From NCBI GenBank assembly GCA_030157685.1, contig JAOAUI010000331.1, positions 1 to 48,142 on the forward strand: a stretch of DNA of 48,142 nt. The letters are read 5' to 3'. The notes beneath the pieces were generated by a model, which was not told where the DNA came from, made no database searches, and saw nothing but the letters and a program-made list of their open reading frames with translations. The number at the start of each line of letters is the position of its first letter. Position 1 is the first letter of the stretch. The translations under genes were made by a program, and so were the position numbers. Positions 1-7,748 of this stretch are shown here, in pieces. The stretch is from Ferruginibacter sp. Its GTDB lineage: Bacteria > Bacteroidota > Bacteroidia > Chitinophagales > Chitinophagaceae.

Positions 1-163
1 CGGTATAACCATATTGTTTTAACCATTGCATCCTTGCTTCATGAATGATACTTACAAAGGCATCGTTGCCTACATGATTGCCATAGTTAATATCGGCAAT
101 GCGAACAGGAACCAGGTATGTTGCCATTACTTTTTCCGGAATGTCAATTTTAATTCTTGCCAT
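1..163 (-). CDS. Acyl-CoA thioesterase-like (4HBT hotdog) protein, N-terminal part
   Basis: Only the first 54 codons lie in the window; the gene runs off the left edge. The visible peptide begins MARIKIDIPEKVMATYLVPV and continues with a stretch of the type RIADINYGNHVGNDAFVSII followed by HEARMQWLKQYGY. The D-x-x-x-x-G-x-H-V-x-N block followed by an E-A-R helix is the hallmark of the 4HBT/YbgC-FadM hotdog thioesterases, which hydrolyse acyl-CoA or acyl-ACP thioesters in the cytoplasm. The ATG sits one base after the rdgB stop codon, so it is the last visible gene of a three-gene minus-strand operon. Substrate cannot be judged from this fragment. Confidence 0.75.
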   Translation of the reverse strand, partial: MARIKIDIPEKVMATYLVPVRIADINYGNHVGNDAFVSIIHEARMQWLKQYGYT

Positions 164-164
164 A

Positions 165-740
165 TTAATTATTCAAAAAGTTTATCAGTTTTTCCATGGC
201 TTTTTTCCGGTGGCTGAATTTATTTTTCCCGGCCATATCCATTTCGGCAAAGGTTTTATCACTGCCATCCGGTACAAAAACCGGGTCGTAGCCAAAGCCG
301 TTATTCCCTTTTCTTTCAGCGATGATGGTGCCCGTACAAATTCCCTCAAAAAGATATTCTTTACCATCCAGTATCAACGATATCACCGTTCTGAAACGGG
401 CTGCTTTGTTGTCTGAAGCTGAAAGCTTCGTAAGCAGCTTTTCAATATTGTCATCAAAGCTTCTGCTTTCACCGGCATAGCGGGCACTTTTTACTCCGGG
501 TTTTCCGTTCAATGCAACTACTTCCAGGCCTGTATCTTCACTAAAACAATTTTGATTTGTAATTTCAAAAATGGTTTTTGATTTTTCCGAAGCATTGGCC
601 TCCAGCGTATCATGCGGCTCCGGAATATCAATATCAATACCAGCTTCTTTTAAAGTAATTATATGAAAACGGCTGCCCAATACAGCACGTACTTCTTCAA
701 CTTTGTTTTGATTATTGGTGGCGAATATGATGCTTGTCAT
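165..740 (-). CDS. rdgB: RdgB/HAM1 non-canonical purine NTP pyrophosphatase
   Basis: This 191-residue protein is the house-cleaning nucleotidase that hydrolyses dITP, XTP and ITP to the monophosphate plus pyrophosphate, keeping deaminated purines out of DNA and RNA. The family signature is complete: an N-terminal nucleotide-binding strand SIIFATNNQNKVEE, the central SEDTGLEVVALNGKPGVKSA block with the metal-binding acidic residues, GFGYDPVFVPDG, and the C-terminal KNKFSHRKKA motif. Length is typical. A start 15 codons further upstream is possible in frame, but it would overlap the upstream gene, and MTSIIFATNN aligns with the usual family N-terminus, so the shorter form is chosen. It lies 8 nt after the preceding gene and 1 nt before the thioesterase gene, so the three are probably cotranscribed. 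Confidence 0.93.
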   Translation of the reverse strand: MTSIIFATNNQNKVEEVRAVLGSRFHIITLKEAGIDIDIPEPHDTLEANASEKSKTIFEITNQNCFSEDTGLEVVALNGKPGVKSARYAGESRSFDDNIEKLLTKLSASDNKAARFRTVISLILDGKEYLFEGICTGTIIAERKGNNGFGYDPVFVPDGSDKTFAEMDMAGKNKFSHRKKAMEKLINFLNN

Positions 741-748
741 TTTTTTAA

Positions 749-1252
749 TTATCCTAGTGAAAAGATTTTTTTCAGGCAGTTCCAAAGTTTCATTTTTTCT
801 TCTTTATTGGCCTGCAATTCATGTAACGAAGCTGATGAAAGATACACCTGGTTATTAAACTGCTGCACCTGGTAATGCGGAAACTGCAGTGGTAATGCCA
901 GTGCAGTTGTATCTAAACCAAATAAAAATACTTTTTCGGCTTTCAATTGTTCGGTAACAGTTGTATAAGCCAGCCCCGGATTTTTAGCAAGATTAATTAA
1001 TGCAATATCTGCCATACTTAATTTGCAGGCGGTTAATATGCCCAGCAAAAAATTAAGTTCTTCATCAGGCAAATAAATGGCTGTTTCTGAATTAACCAGT
1101 ATGGCAATCTTCTTTTGATTATTACCTAAAAAACTGATGCTTTCCGGTTGTATATCATCTAAAACTGATTTGTGCGATTCTAAGTCGTACAGGCATTTAC
1201 TGTATAAACCCTGCAAAATGGTATCCGGAAGCTGAATATTATCTAAACTCAT
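749..1252 (-). CDS. Unrecognised protein with HolD (DNA pol III psi)-like C-terminus
   Basis: About 167 residues, no signal peptide, no obvious membrane segment. First gene of the minus-strand operon with rdgB and a thioesterase gene. The N-terminal 40 residues are unremarkable. The middle shows alternating strands and helices (KIAILVNSETAIYLPDEELN, LLGILTACKLSMADIALINL). The C-terminus, YLSSASLHELQANKEEKMKL followed by WNCLKKIF, resembles the end of Escherichia coli HolD as I remember it (SPALTDLRANPTARAALWQQI): S-x-L-x-x-L-x-x-N-x-x-x-K/R-x-x-L-W. That is a by-eye match only. A clamp-loader psi subunit or another member of the uracil-glycosylase-like fold is my best guess; a protein of unknown function is the safe call. 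An ATG two codons upstream is equally possible as the start. Confidence 0.6.
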   Translation of the reverse strand: MSLDNIQLPDTILQGLYSKCLYDLESHKSVLDDIQPESISFLGNNQKKIAILVNSETAIYLPDEELNFLLGILTACKLSMADIALINLAKNPGLAYTTVTEQLKAEKVFLFGLDTTALALPLQFPHYQVQQFNNQVYLSSASLHELQANKEEKMKLWNCLKKIFSLG

Positions 1253-1283
1253 AATCATGTAATTTAAACTATTGCTTTTTTCG

Positions 1284-1291
1284 TTTCTTTG
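1284..1291 (+). promoter_or_regulatory. Possible -7 box for ilvE
   Basis: TTTCTTTG followed by CCG matches the Bacteroidota TAnnTTTG box except at its second base, and lies 17 bases before the ilvE start. No good -33 TTG is found at the usual spacing, so this is weak. Confidence 0.3.
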
Positions 1292-1308
1292 CCGTAAAAT
1301 TAACGAAT

Positions 1309-2373
1309 ATGATTGCAGCTGAAAATATTAATGTTACCAAAGTAGAACAGAGTAAACTTAAAGATATTAATCTTGAAAATATCCCCTTCGGAAAATACTT
1401 TACCGATCATATGCTGGAAGTGGATTATGAAGACGGTGAATGGAAAAATGCCGAGATAAAGCCTTATCAACCTTTATTACTAGACCCATCATTGGCAGCT
1501 TTACATTACGGGCAGGCCATTTTTGAGGGTATAAAAGCCTATAAAAATGAAGCTGGAGAAGTTTCTATCTTCCGTCCGATAGATAATTTTAAACGGTTTA
1601 ATATTTCTGCAGAAAGAATGCAGATGCCCCAGGTGCCCGAAGAAATTTTTATGGAAGGCATGCGTATGCTGATAGAACTGGATAAGAACTGGGTACCACA
1701 ACAGGTAGACCATTCTTTATATATACGTCCTTTCATGTTCAGCAGCGATCATATGATTGGTGTAAGACCAAGTGAAAAATATAAGTTCATGATTATACTG
1801 AGCCCTACAGGCCCTTATTATAATTCGCCCATGCGTATTTATGTAGAGGAGCATTATGTAAGGGCTGTACCCGGTGGCGTTGGATATGCAAAAGCTGCCG
1901 GCAATTATGGTGGTGCCATGTATGCAACAGCACAGGCAAAACTTAAGGGCTACGACCAGGTTTTATGGACGGATGCTTTTGAACATAAATATGTACAGGA
2001 GTGCGGCACAATGAATGTTTTCTTTATCATCGGCAATACAGCCATTACCCCCGATTTGAAGGAGGGAACCATATTGGCGGGTGTTACCAGGGACAGCACT
2101 ATGGTTATGTTGAAGGATATGGGTTTTGATGTACAGGAAAAGTCTTTAAGCATTGATGACGTCATTTCGGCATACAATGCTGGTATTTTATACGAGGTTT
2201 TTGGCACAGGCACAGCGGCCACCATTTCTATGATAAAAGAATTGCGTTACAAGGATTTTGTAATGGAATTTGATGTAGATAGCTGGAAAACTGCTCCTGA
2301 AGTAAAAAGCCGGTTAAATGCCATTCGTTATGGGCAGGTGCCTGATAATCATGGCTGGATGCAGAAAATTTAA
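1309..2373 (+). CDS. ilvE: Branched-chain amino-acid aminotransferase
   Basis: A 354-residue fold-type IV PLP enzyme that transfers the amino group between glutamate and the 2-oxo acids of leucine, isoleucine and valine, as last step of biosynthesis or first of catabolism. Family markers in order: LHYGQAIFEGIKAYK near residues 66-80, FRPIDNFKRFNISAERM, YIRPFMFSSD, and VGYAKAAGNYGG, in which Lys195 is the expected PLP Schiff-base lysine. QECGTMNVFFI and the GTGTAATIS phosphate-binding loop follow. The length and N-terminal extension fit the longer, eukaryote-like BCAT subgroup common in Bacteroidota. It is transcribed divergently from the rdgB operon and closed by its own hairpin terminator. 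Confidence 0.94.
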   Translation: MIAAENINVTKVEQSKLKDINLENIPFGKYFTDHMLEVDYEDGEWKNAEIKPYQPLLLDPSLAALHYGQAIFEGIKAYKNEAGEVSIFRPIDNFKRFNISAERMQMPQVPEEIFMEGMRMLIELDKNWVPQQVDHSLYIRPFMFSSDHMIGVRPSEKYKFMIILSPTGPYYNSPMRIYVEEHYVRAVPGGVGYAKAAGNYGGAMYATAQAKLKGYDQVLWTDAFEHKYVQECGTMNVFFIIGNTAITPDLKEGTILAGVTRDSTMVMLKDMGFDVQEKSLSIDDVISAYNAGILYEVFGTGTAATISMIKELRYKDFVMEFDVDSWKTAPEVKSRLNAIRYGQVPDNHGWMQKI

Positions 2374-2398
2374 GTAATTGGAACCGATAAATTATACG

Positions 2399-2425
2399 AA
2401 ACCGCCCTATAAAGGCGGTTTTTTG
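2399..2425 (+). terminator. Rho-independent terminator after ilvE
   Basis: The stem AAACCGCC / GGCGGTTT with a 7-nt loop is followed by a run of T. It separates ilvE from the ribosomal-protein genes. Confidence 0.85.
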
Positions 2426-2488
2426 TGGAAATGTTAATAAAATTTGATTTTTTTTACTTTTAAGTTTCCAAAATCAAATCATAAATCC

Positions 2489-2496
2489 TACCTTTG
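2489..2496 (+). promoter_or_regulatory. -7 box of the rpsL promoter
   Basis: TACCTTTG, followed by CCG, is a perfect match to the Bacteroidota TAnnTTTG consensus, 24 bases before the rpsL start. The -33 element is not clear. Confidence 0.7.
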
Positions 2497-2520
2497 CCGT
2501 CCGAAAATTAAAAGCACAAA

Positions 2521-2895
2521 ATGCCTACAATACAACAGTTAGTAAGAAAAGGAAGAGAAGTAATTAAAGCTAAAAGCAAATCAAGGGCGCTGGATAGTTG
2601 TCCGCAGCGCCGTGGTGTATGTACAAGGGTGTACACAACCACGCCTAAAAAGCCAAACTCTGCTTTGCGTAAAGTTGCTAAAGTTCGTTTAACCAATAAA
2701 ATTGAGGTTATTGCCTATATTCCGGGTGAAGGACACAATTTACAGGAGCATAGTATTGTATTGATACGTGGCGGAAGGGTAAAAGATTTACCAGGTGTAC
2801 GTTATCATATTGTACGTGGTAGTTTGGATACTGCCGGTGTTAAAGACCGTAAACAAAGCCGTAGTAAATACGGAACTAAAAGAGCAAAAAAATAA
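2521..2895 (+). CDS. rpsL: 30S ribosomal protein S12
   Basis: This 124-residue protein has exactly the length of the Escherichia coli homologue and forms part of the decoding centre of the small subunit. [30 protein letters not shown]-type (here [11 protein letters not shown]) and [17 protein letters not shown] are intact. The lysines whose replacement gives streptomycin resistance are present in the wild-type form (Lys43 and Lys88, counting Met as 1), as is Pro91, so the sequence predicts a sensitive ribosome at this site. It starts the str operon here (rpsL-rpsG) and has its own TAnnTTTG promoter. Confidence 0.98.
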   Translation: MPTIQQLVRKGREVIKAKSKSRALDSCPQRRGVCTRVYTTTPKKPNSALRKVAKVRLTNKIEVIAYIPGEGHNLQEHSIVLIRGGRVKDLPGVRYHIVRGSLDTAGVKDRKQSRSKYGTKRAKK

Positions 2896-2905
2896 TTTCA
2901 ATAAA

Positions 2906-2928
2906 GGCCGGACGGGTGACGCCTGGCC
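2906..2928 (+). promoter_or_regulatory. Hairpin in the rpsL-rpsG spacer, possible S7 site
   Basis: GGCCGG pairs with CC-T-GGCC (one bulged T) around a 10-nt loop in the 46-nt spacer between rpsL and rpsG. In Escherichia coli S7 represses its own operon by binding the corresponding spacer. Position and structure suggest the same here, but no sequence similarity to the known site was established. Confidence 0.35.
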
Positions 2929-2941
2929 AAAATAATCAACA

Positions 2942-3409
2942 ATGAGGAAGACACAACCGAAAAAAATACCATTAGCACCAGATCCTAAATTTAACGACAA
3001 ACTGGTTACCCGTTTTGTAAACAACCTGATGTGGGCCGGTAAAAAAAGTGGTGCATACATTATATTTTACAATGCTTTGGATAAAGTAGCCAAGCAAACC
3101 GGTGAAGATGGATACGAGGTTTGGAAAAAAGCTTTAACCAACATCACTCCTGGTGTTGAAGTACGCAGCCGCCGTATTGGTGGTGCTACTTTCCAGATTC
3201 CTGCTGAGGTTCGTGCCGACAGAAAGGTTTCTTTAAGCATTAAGTGGATGATCAAATACAGCCGCGACCGAAACGGCCGCAGCATGGCTGATAAATTAGC
3301 CAACGAAATTGTTGCTGCAAGCAAAGGTGAAGGAGCTTCGTTCAAAAAGAAAGAAGATACCCACCGTATGGCAGAAGCTAACAAAGCTTTCGCTCACTTC
3401 AGAATCTAA
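2942..3409 (+). CDS. rpsG: 30S ribosomal protein S7
   Basis: A 155-residue primary 16S rRNA-binding protein that nucleates assembly of the 30S head. Recognisable blocks are [20 protein letters not shown], the central [21 protein letters not shown], and [20 protein letters not shown], followed by the C-terminal helix with [19 protein letters not shown]. Length is normal for Bacteroidota. It is the second gene of the str operon, and a hairpin terminator follows directly, so rpsL-rpsG form a transcript separable from fusA. Confidence 0.98.
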   Translation: MRKTQPKKIPLAPDPKFNDKLVTRFVNNLMWAGKKSGAYIIFYNALDKVAKQTGEDGYEVWKKALTNITPGVEVRSRRIGGATFQIPAEVRADRKVSLSIKWMIKYSRDRNGRSMADKLANEIVAASKGEGASFKKKEDTHRMAEANKAFAHFRI

Positions 3410-3432
3410 TTATTATACCAGCATTATAATTA

Positions 3433-3458
3433 AGCCATCCAAACCGGGTGGCTTTTTT
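3433..3458 (+). terminator. Terminator after rpsG
   Basis: The stem GCCATCC / GGGTGGC (one T-G pair) with loop AAACC is followed by six T. It sits between rpsG and the separate fusA promoter. Confidence 0.85.
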
Positions 3459-3471
3459 GTTGTTTAAAGGC

Positions 3472-3502
3472 TTTGTTATGTAAAAAATAGCACGTACCTT
3501 TG
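3472..3502 (+). promoter_or_regulatory. fusA promoter (-33 TTTG, -7 TACCTTTG)
   Basis: TTTG at the -33 position and TACCTTTG at the -7 position are separated by exactly 19 bases, the canonical Bacteroidota sigma-A arrangement. It shows that fusA can be transcribed independently of rpsL-rpsG. Confidence 0.8.
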
Positions 3503-3715
3503 CGGCGCTAAAAGGCAGGCAAAGTTTGGATAGGCCCGCTTATTTAGCATACCATGAGAGTCTAATACATCATATTAACCCCGGTTCGCTCGCAGCGTTC
3601 TTAATTACAGGGGTATGCTTCTAACTAAGGCAAAGATCAGCAAAAGAACATACATACAATAGTGTCCCGATAGCTATCGGTACCAATGAAATAAAAATTA
3701 AAAACAGAAAAAACA
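3503..3715 (+). promoter_or_regulatory. Long structured 5' leader of fusA
   Basis: The predicted start site leaves an untranslated leader of about 200 nt. AGCATACC (3546-3553) can pair with GGTATGCT (3612-3619). Inside, CGCT-CGC-AGCG forms a small hairpin, and a CCCC run could compete for part of the closing strand (GGGG). Just before the gene, CCGATAGCTATCGG (3667-3680) is a perfect 14-bp palindrome. No open reading frame or known riboswitch class was recognised. An autoregulatory leader is possible but unproven. Confidence 0.45.
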
Positions 3716-5878
3716 ATGGCAGATTTACGTTATCAACGAAACTTTGGAATTGCCGCTCACATTGATGCCGGTAAAACCACTACCACCGAGCGTATATTAT
3801 ATTATACGGGTGTTAACCATAAAATAGGTGAGGTGCATGATGGTGCCGCTACCATGGACTGGATGGCCCAGGAACAGGAAAGGGGTATCACTATTACCAG
3901 TGCTGCTACTACCTGCTTTTGGAACTTCCCAATGGCTAATGGTAAAAAATTACCGGATACACATCAATACAAATTCAACATTATTGATACCCCGGGCCAC
4001 GTGGATTTTACCGTAGAGGTAGAACGTTCTTTACGTGTACTGGATGGTTTGCTGGCTTTGTTTTGCGCCGTATCTGGTGTAGAACCACAGAGTGAAACTG
4101 TTTGGCGCCAGGCCAACCGTTACAAAGTACCACGTATTGGTTTTGTAAACAAAATGGACCGCAGTGGTGCCGATTTCTTACATGTGGTAAAACAAATTAA
4201 AGAAATGCTGGGTGCTAAAGCTGTGCCTTTGCAATTACCAATTGGCGCTGAAGATAATTTTAAAGGTGTGGTTGATCTGATCACCATGAAAGGAATTGTA
4301 TGGGATGAAGCAGGACAAGGTATGACTTTTGACGAAGTGCCCATTCCGGAAGATATGATTGAAGAAGTGAACGAATGGAGGCAGCATTTAATTGAAGCTG
4401 TTGCTGATTACGATGATAAATTGCTGGAAAAATTCTTTGATGATCCTAATACGATCTCTGAAGCTGAAATTCATGAAGCTATCCGTAAAGCAACCATTGA
4501 TATTTCTATCATCCCGATGATGTGTGGTTCATCTTTTAAAAACAAAGGTGTACAAACTGCATTGGATGCTATCGTACGTTACTTACCGGGTCCTTTGGAT
4601 ATTGAAGCGGTTAAAGGAACCAATCCTGATACCGGTGAAGAATTACTGCGTCATGCAGATCCAAAAGAACCATTCAGTGCTTTGGCATTTAAGATCATGA
4701 CCGATCCTTTTGTGGGCCGTTTAGCATTCTTCAGGGCATATTCTGGCCGTTTGGATTCTGGTTCTTATGTGCTGAATACCCGTACAGGTAAAAAAGAGCG
4801 TATCAGCCGTATCATGCAGATGCATGCCAACAAACAAAATCCGGTTGATTTTATTGAAGCTGGTGATATTGGTGCTGCTGTAGGTTTTAAAGATATTAAA
4901 ACCGGTGATACACTTTGTAACGAAGACAACCCGATCGTACTGGAAGCGATGACCTTCCCTGAACCGGTTATCTCTGTTGCGGTTGAACCAAAAACACAGG
5001 CCGACGTTGATAAGATGGGTATGGCTATTGCCAAACTGGTAGAGGAAGATCCTACATTACGTGTTAAGACTGACGAAGAGACCGGCCAGACCATTTTAAG
5101 TGGTATGGGTGAGTTACACCTGGAGATCATTGTTGACCGTATGCGTCGTGAGTTTAAAGTTGAAATTAACCAGGGTGCTCCACAGGTTGCTTATAAAGAA
5201 GCATTCCATAATTCAGTTGAGCACAGGGAAACGTTGAAGAAACAAACCGGTGGCCGTGGTAAATTTGCCGATATCATTTTTGAGATCGGACCCGCTGACC
5301 CTGAATTTTTGAACGATAAAGAAGTGAACAAAGGAAGTAATTTCCAGTTTGTGAACGGTTTGTTTGGTGGTAGTATTCCAAAAGAATTTGTACCGGCCAT
5401 TCAAAAAGGTTTTGAAACTGCAATGACCACAGGTGTATTGGCAGGTTACCCGATGGAGAGTATGAAAGTACGTGTGTTTGATGGTAGTTTTCACCAGGTG
5501 GATAGTGATGCGATGAGTTTTGAACTTTGTGCAAAGCAAGGATACCGTGAAGCCGGCCGTAAAGCAAAACCTGTTTTACTGGAACCGATCATGAAAGTGG
5601 AAGTGTTAACACCAGACCAGTACATGGGTGATGTTACGGGTGATTTGAACCGTCGCAGAGGTATGCTGGAAGGTATGGATAGCAAACATGGTGTACAGGT
5701 TATTAAAGCCAAAGTGCCATTAAGCGAAATGTTTGGTTATGTTACGCAGTTGCGTTCATTATCAAGCGGCCGTGCTACTTCTACCATGGAGTTCAGCCAT
5801 TACTCACCTGCACCAAACAATATTGCAGAAGAAGTGATAGCTAAACAAAAAGGTAAGATGAAGATAGGCGAAGAGTAA
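3716..5878 (+). CDS. fusA: Translation elongation factor G
   Basis: This 720-residue GTPase drives translocation of tRNA and mRNA on the ribosome and, with RRF, ribosome recycling. The G-domain motifs are intact: [13 protein letters not shown] (P-loop, Lys20), [11 protein letters not shown] (switch I), DTPGHVDF from Asp91, and NKMD. Domains II to V follow, with the domain III/IV blocks [20 protein letters not shown] and [14 protein letters not shown] and the domain V end [16 protein letters not shown]. Length is slightly above Escherichia coli EF-G and usual for Bacteroidota. It sits third in the str order but has its own promoter and a strong terminator. No tuf or rpsJ gene follows, so the S10 operon must be elsewhere. 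Confidence 0.98.
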   Translation: MADLRYQRNFGIAAHIDAGKTTTTERILYYTGVNHKIGEVHDGAATMDWMAQEQERGITITSAATTCFWNFPMANGKKLPDTHQYKFNIIDTPGHVDFTVEVERSLRVLDGLLALFCAVSGVEPQSETVWRQANRYKVPRIGFVNKMDRSGADFLHVVKQIKEMLGAKAVPLQLPIGAEDNFKGVVDLITMKGIVWDEAGQGMTFDEVPIPEDMIEEVNEWRQHLIEAVADYDDKLLEKFFDDPNTISEAEIHEAIRKATIDISIIPMMCGSSFKNKGVQTALDAIVRYLPGPLDIEAVKGTNPDTGEELLRHADPKEPFSALAFKIMTDPFVGRLAFFRAYSGRLDSGSYVLNTRTGKKERISRIMQMHANKQNPVDFIEAGDIGAAVGFKDIKTGDTLCNEDNPIVLEAMTFPEPVISVAVEPKTQADVDKMGMAIAKLVEEDPTLRVKTDEETGQTILSGMGELHLEIIVDRMRREFKVEINQGAPQVAYKEAFHNSVEHRETLKKQTGGRGKFADIIFEIGPADPEFLNDKEVNKGSNFQFVNGLFGGSIPKEFVPAIQKGFETAMTTGVLAGYPMESMKVRVFDGSFHQVDSDAMSFELCAKQGYREAGRKAKPVLLEPIMKVEVLTPDQYMGDVTGDLNRRRGMLEGMDSKHGVQVIKAKVPLSEMFGYVTQLRSLSSGRATSTMEFSHYSPAPNNIAEEVIAKQKGKMKIGEE

Positions 5879-5882
5879 AAAT

Positions 5883-5917
5883 GCAAGCTGTTAGCTACAA
5901 GCTATGAGCTGCGAGCA
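5883..5917. repeat. Short AGCT-word repeat
   Basis: Four imperfect units of the type (A)AGCTgttAGCTacAAGCTatgAGCT lie between the fusA stop and its terminator. They belong to the same style of low-complexity intergenic island as those after the next two genes. Confidence 0.55.
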
Positions 5918-5923
5918 TAAGAA

Positions 5924-5953
5924 GCCCCATTCTGATAAGGATGGGGTTTTTGT
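5924..5953 (+). terminator. Terminator after fusA
   Basis: The stem CCCCAT..C / GG.ATGGGG with a short loop is followed by TTTTTG. Confidence 0.8.
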
Positions 5954-6000
5954 TTGGCATAATCTTGGCTACGAAGTAATATCTTCATAAAAACAAACAC

Positions 6001-6621
6001 ATGCAAAAAATCCTACTGGCAATATTCCTTATCACTTCTGTCCCAACTTTTGCACAGCGCAATAATGTTGATAAAGAACACGAAAACTTTTTCCGCATTG
6101 GTGCTAAAGGTGGGGTTAACATTAATAAGATAACCGGTAAGTCTTATAAGGAAGGATTCAATTTTAATTTCCAGGCTGGTATTTTTTTACAATTTAATTT
6201 CAGCGACCGGTTTGGTTTGCAACCCGAGGTGAATTTTGTACAATCTTCATCGGAGTTTAGTAACGATCCCAATGATATTTATGATGATCTTTTTTTAGGC
6301 GGCAGCCAGAAAAAATCGAAACTGAATTTTCTGGAAGTACCATTGCTATTAAATATTAATGTTGGAGAAAGTAAAAGAGTGAAGCTGCAGATTGGCCCGG
6401 CTTATGGCGGCCTGCTTAAACAAACAGTAGACAGTTTGAAAACCAACGGCAATATTTATAAGAACGGCGAGTGGGCAGCCATAGGCGGTTTATTTATACA
6501 GTTACCATTTGTAAATATTGGTGCCAGGTATAAAATGGGTTTAACAGAGTTGAATGCCATAGATAATCAGCAAAAATGGAGAAGCCAGAGTATACAGGTG
6601 TTTGTAGGGGTTACTTTTTAA
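6001..6621 (+). CDS. Outer-membrane beta-barrel protein (PorT/OMP_b-brl_2-like)
   Basis: A 206-residue exported protein with a Sec signal peptide (MQKILLAIFLITSVPTFAQ, cleavage after the second AQ-like site). The mature part alternates aromatic and hydrophobic residues as in a small barrel: FFRIGAKGGVNINKI, FNFNFQAGIFLQFNFSDRFG, LQPEVNFVQ, KLNFLEVPLLLNINVG and a final strand ending IQVFVGVTF with the C-terminal Phe typical of outer-membrane proteins. The phrase GFNFNFQAGIFLQF...LQPEVNF...NFLEVPLLL is the standard signature of the Bacteroidota outer-membrane beta-barrel domain family. Cargo or function is unknown. It stands alone between the fusA terminator and a repeat island. Confidence 0.8.
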   Translation: MQKILLAIFLITSVPTFAQRNNVDKEHENFFRIGAKGGVNINKITGKSYKEGFNFNFQAGIFLQFNFSDRFGLQPEVNFVQSSSEFSNDPNDIYDDLFLGGSQKKSKLNFLEVPLLLNINVGESKRVKLQIGPAYGGLLKQTVDSLKTNGNIYKNGEWAAIGGLFIQLPFVNIGARYKMGLTELNAIDNQQKWRSQSIQVFVGVTF

Positions 6622-6653
6622 GATAGCCGATACTGGAACCTGGATGAAGAAAA

Positions 6654-6771
6654 GATACTGGATACTGGATTCTGGATTAGCACATCAAAATTTAAACGGT
6701 TTTTAGTTATCTCAGGGATCCGGCATTCGAAATCCAGCATCCAGCATCCAGTATCCAGTATCCAGCATTCC
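6654..6771. repeat. Inverted short-word repeat (CCAGTATC family)
   Basis: The left arm consists of GATACTGGATACTGGATTC-type units. The right arm holds about five ATCCAG(C/T) units and is its reverse complement over roughly 25 bases with one mismatch, 50-60 bases away. The transcript could fold into one long hairpin. It fills most of the space between the barrel gene and the exonuclease gene; a direct promoter for the latter is not obvious. Confidence 0.6.
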
Positions 6772-6821
6772 CCTTGCATTTTTGAGAATCCCTTTGTATT
6801 TTGTTTTCATAATCATGCGCT

Positions 6822-7544
6822 ATGCAAAACATACGATTAGAAAACCTGTTGTTGATTGATATTGAAACAGTATCAGAACATCCCACCTTTAATGAACTGA
6901 ATGAAGATTGGAAACAGCTTTGGGCAGAAAAAGTACAACGACAATTACCCGAAAATGTTACAGCAGAAGAATTTTATCCGCAGCGGGCGGGTGTGATGGC
7001 CGAGTTCTCCAAAGTAGTATGTATAAGTGTTGGATATTTTAAGCGGGAAGATAAAGCTGTTCATCTTCGTGTAAAATCTTTTTATGGCGATGATGAAAAA
7101 GTATTGCTGCAGGATTTTATTGCAGCCCTGCAAAAGATGGAAGCCAACAATAACAAGTGGAGTTTTACCGGCCACAACATCAAAGAATTTGATATTCCTT
7201 TTATATGCCGCCGTTTATTTATCAATGGCCTGGCACTGCCTCCCTTTCTGGATTTTCAGAATATGAAGCCCTGGGAAACTAATATGATCGACACTTTTCA
7301 GTATTGGCGCTTTGGCGATTACAAACATTATACTTCTTTAAAATTACTGGCTGCGGCATTACATGTACCATCGCCCAAAGATGATATTGACGGCAGCATG
7401 GTAGGTGATGTGTATTGGGTTGAAAAGAACCTGGAACGTATTGTTACTTACTGCCAGAAGGATGTGGTAACTACTGCTAATATTGTTTTGCGGTTTAAAA
7501 ATTTGCCGCTGCTTGCAGAGGGTGATGTTGAGATTGTGAAATAG
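6822..7544 (+). CDS. PolB-like DEDDy 3'-5' exonuclease
   Basis: A 240-residue soluble protein of the DnaQ-like 3'-5' exonuclease superfamily, closest in pattern to the stand-alone DNA polymerase B-type exonuclease family found in many bacteria. The acidic active-site motifs are all present: ExoI LLLIDIETV (Asp13, Glu15), ExoII FTGHNIKEFDIP (Asp124) and ExoIII YCQKDV (Tyr210, Asp214), giving the DEDDy type. YKHYTSLKLLAAALHVPSPK between ExoII and ExoIII is also typical. No polymerase domain is attached. It should degrade single-stranded or mismatched DNA ends with two metal ions; its role in repair is inferred from the family only. Flanked by repeat islands, it appears monocistronic. Confidence 0.88.
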   Translation: MQNIRLENLLLIDIETVSEHPTFNELNEDWKQLWAEKVQRQLPENVTAEEFYPQRAGVMAEFSKVVCISVGYFKREDKAVHLRVKSFYGDDEKVLLQDFIAALQKMEANNNKWSFTGHNIKEFDIPFICRRLFINGLALPPFLDFQNMKPWETNMIDTFQYWRFGDYKHYTSLKLLAAALHVPSPKDDIDGSMVGDVYWVEKNLERIVTYCQKDVVTTANIVLRFKNLPLLAEGDVEIVK

Positions 7545-7574
7545 ATTTTATTACACGAATTAAAAGCACGAATT

Positions 7575-7735
7575 ACACCAATTATTTTCTAAAGGCTCTT
7601 TGTGAAACTTTGTGTTTTTCTTAGTGCCCTTTGCGGTAAACATTTTCACCACAAAGCACACAAAGGTTACCACAAAGCACACAAAGGTTACCACAAAGCA
7701 CACAAGGGTTATCTCGAAGGAACACAAAGGAATCT
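7575..7735. repeat. CACAAAG-type repeat island with three 21-bp tandem units
   Basis: Three copies of ACCACAAAGCACACAAAGG plus TT (21 bp) run at 7648-7710, the third with one change; a partial fourth follows. Upstream, CTTTGTGAAACTTTGTG and CCTTTGCGGT read as the complement of the same words, so the island can fold back on itself. It separates two convergent genes and might act as a bidirectional terminator. Confidence 0.65.
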
Positions 7736-7748
7736 TATCAATAATTAC

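Noticed and set aside
3570-3610. tRNA-like GGTTCG sequence in the fusA leader
   Set aside because: The T-arm consensus GTTCRANYC is not satisfied, and no acceptor stem or anticodon arm can be drawn.
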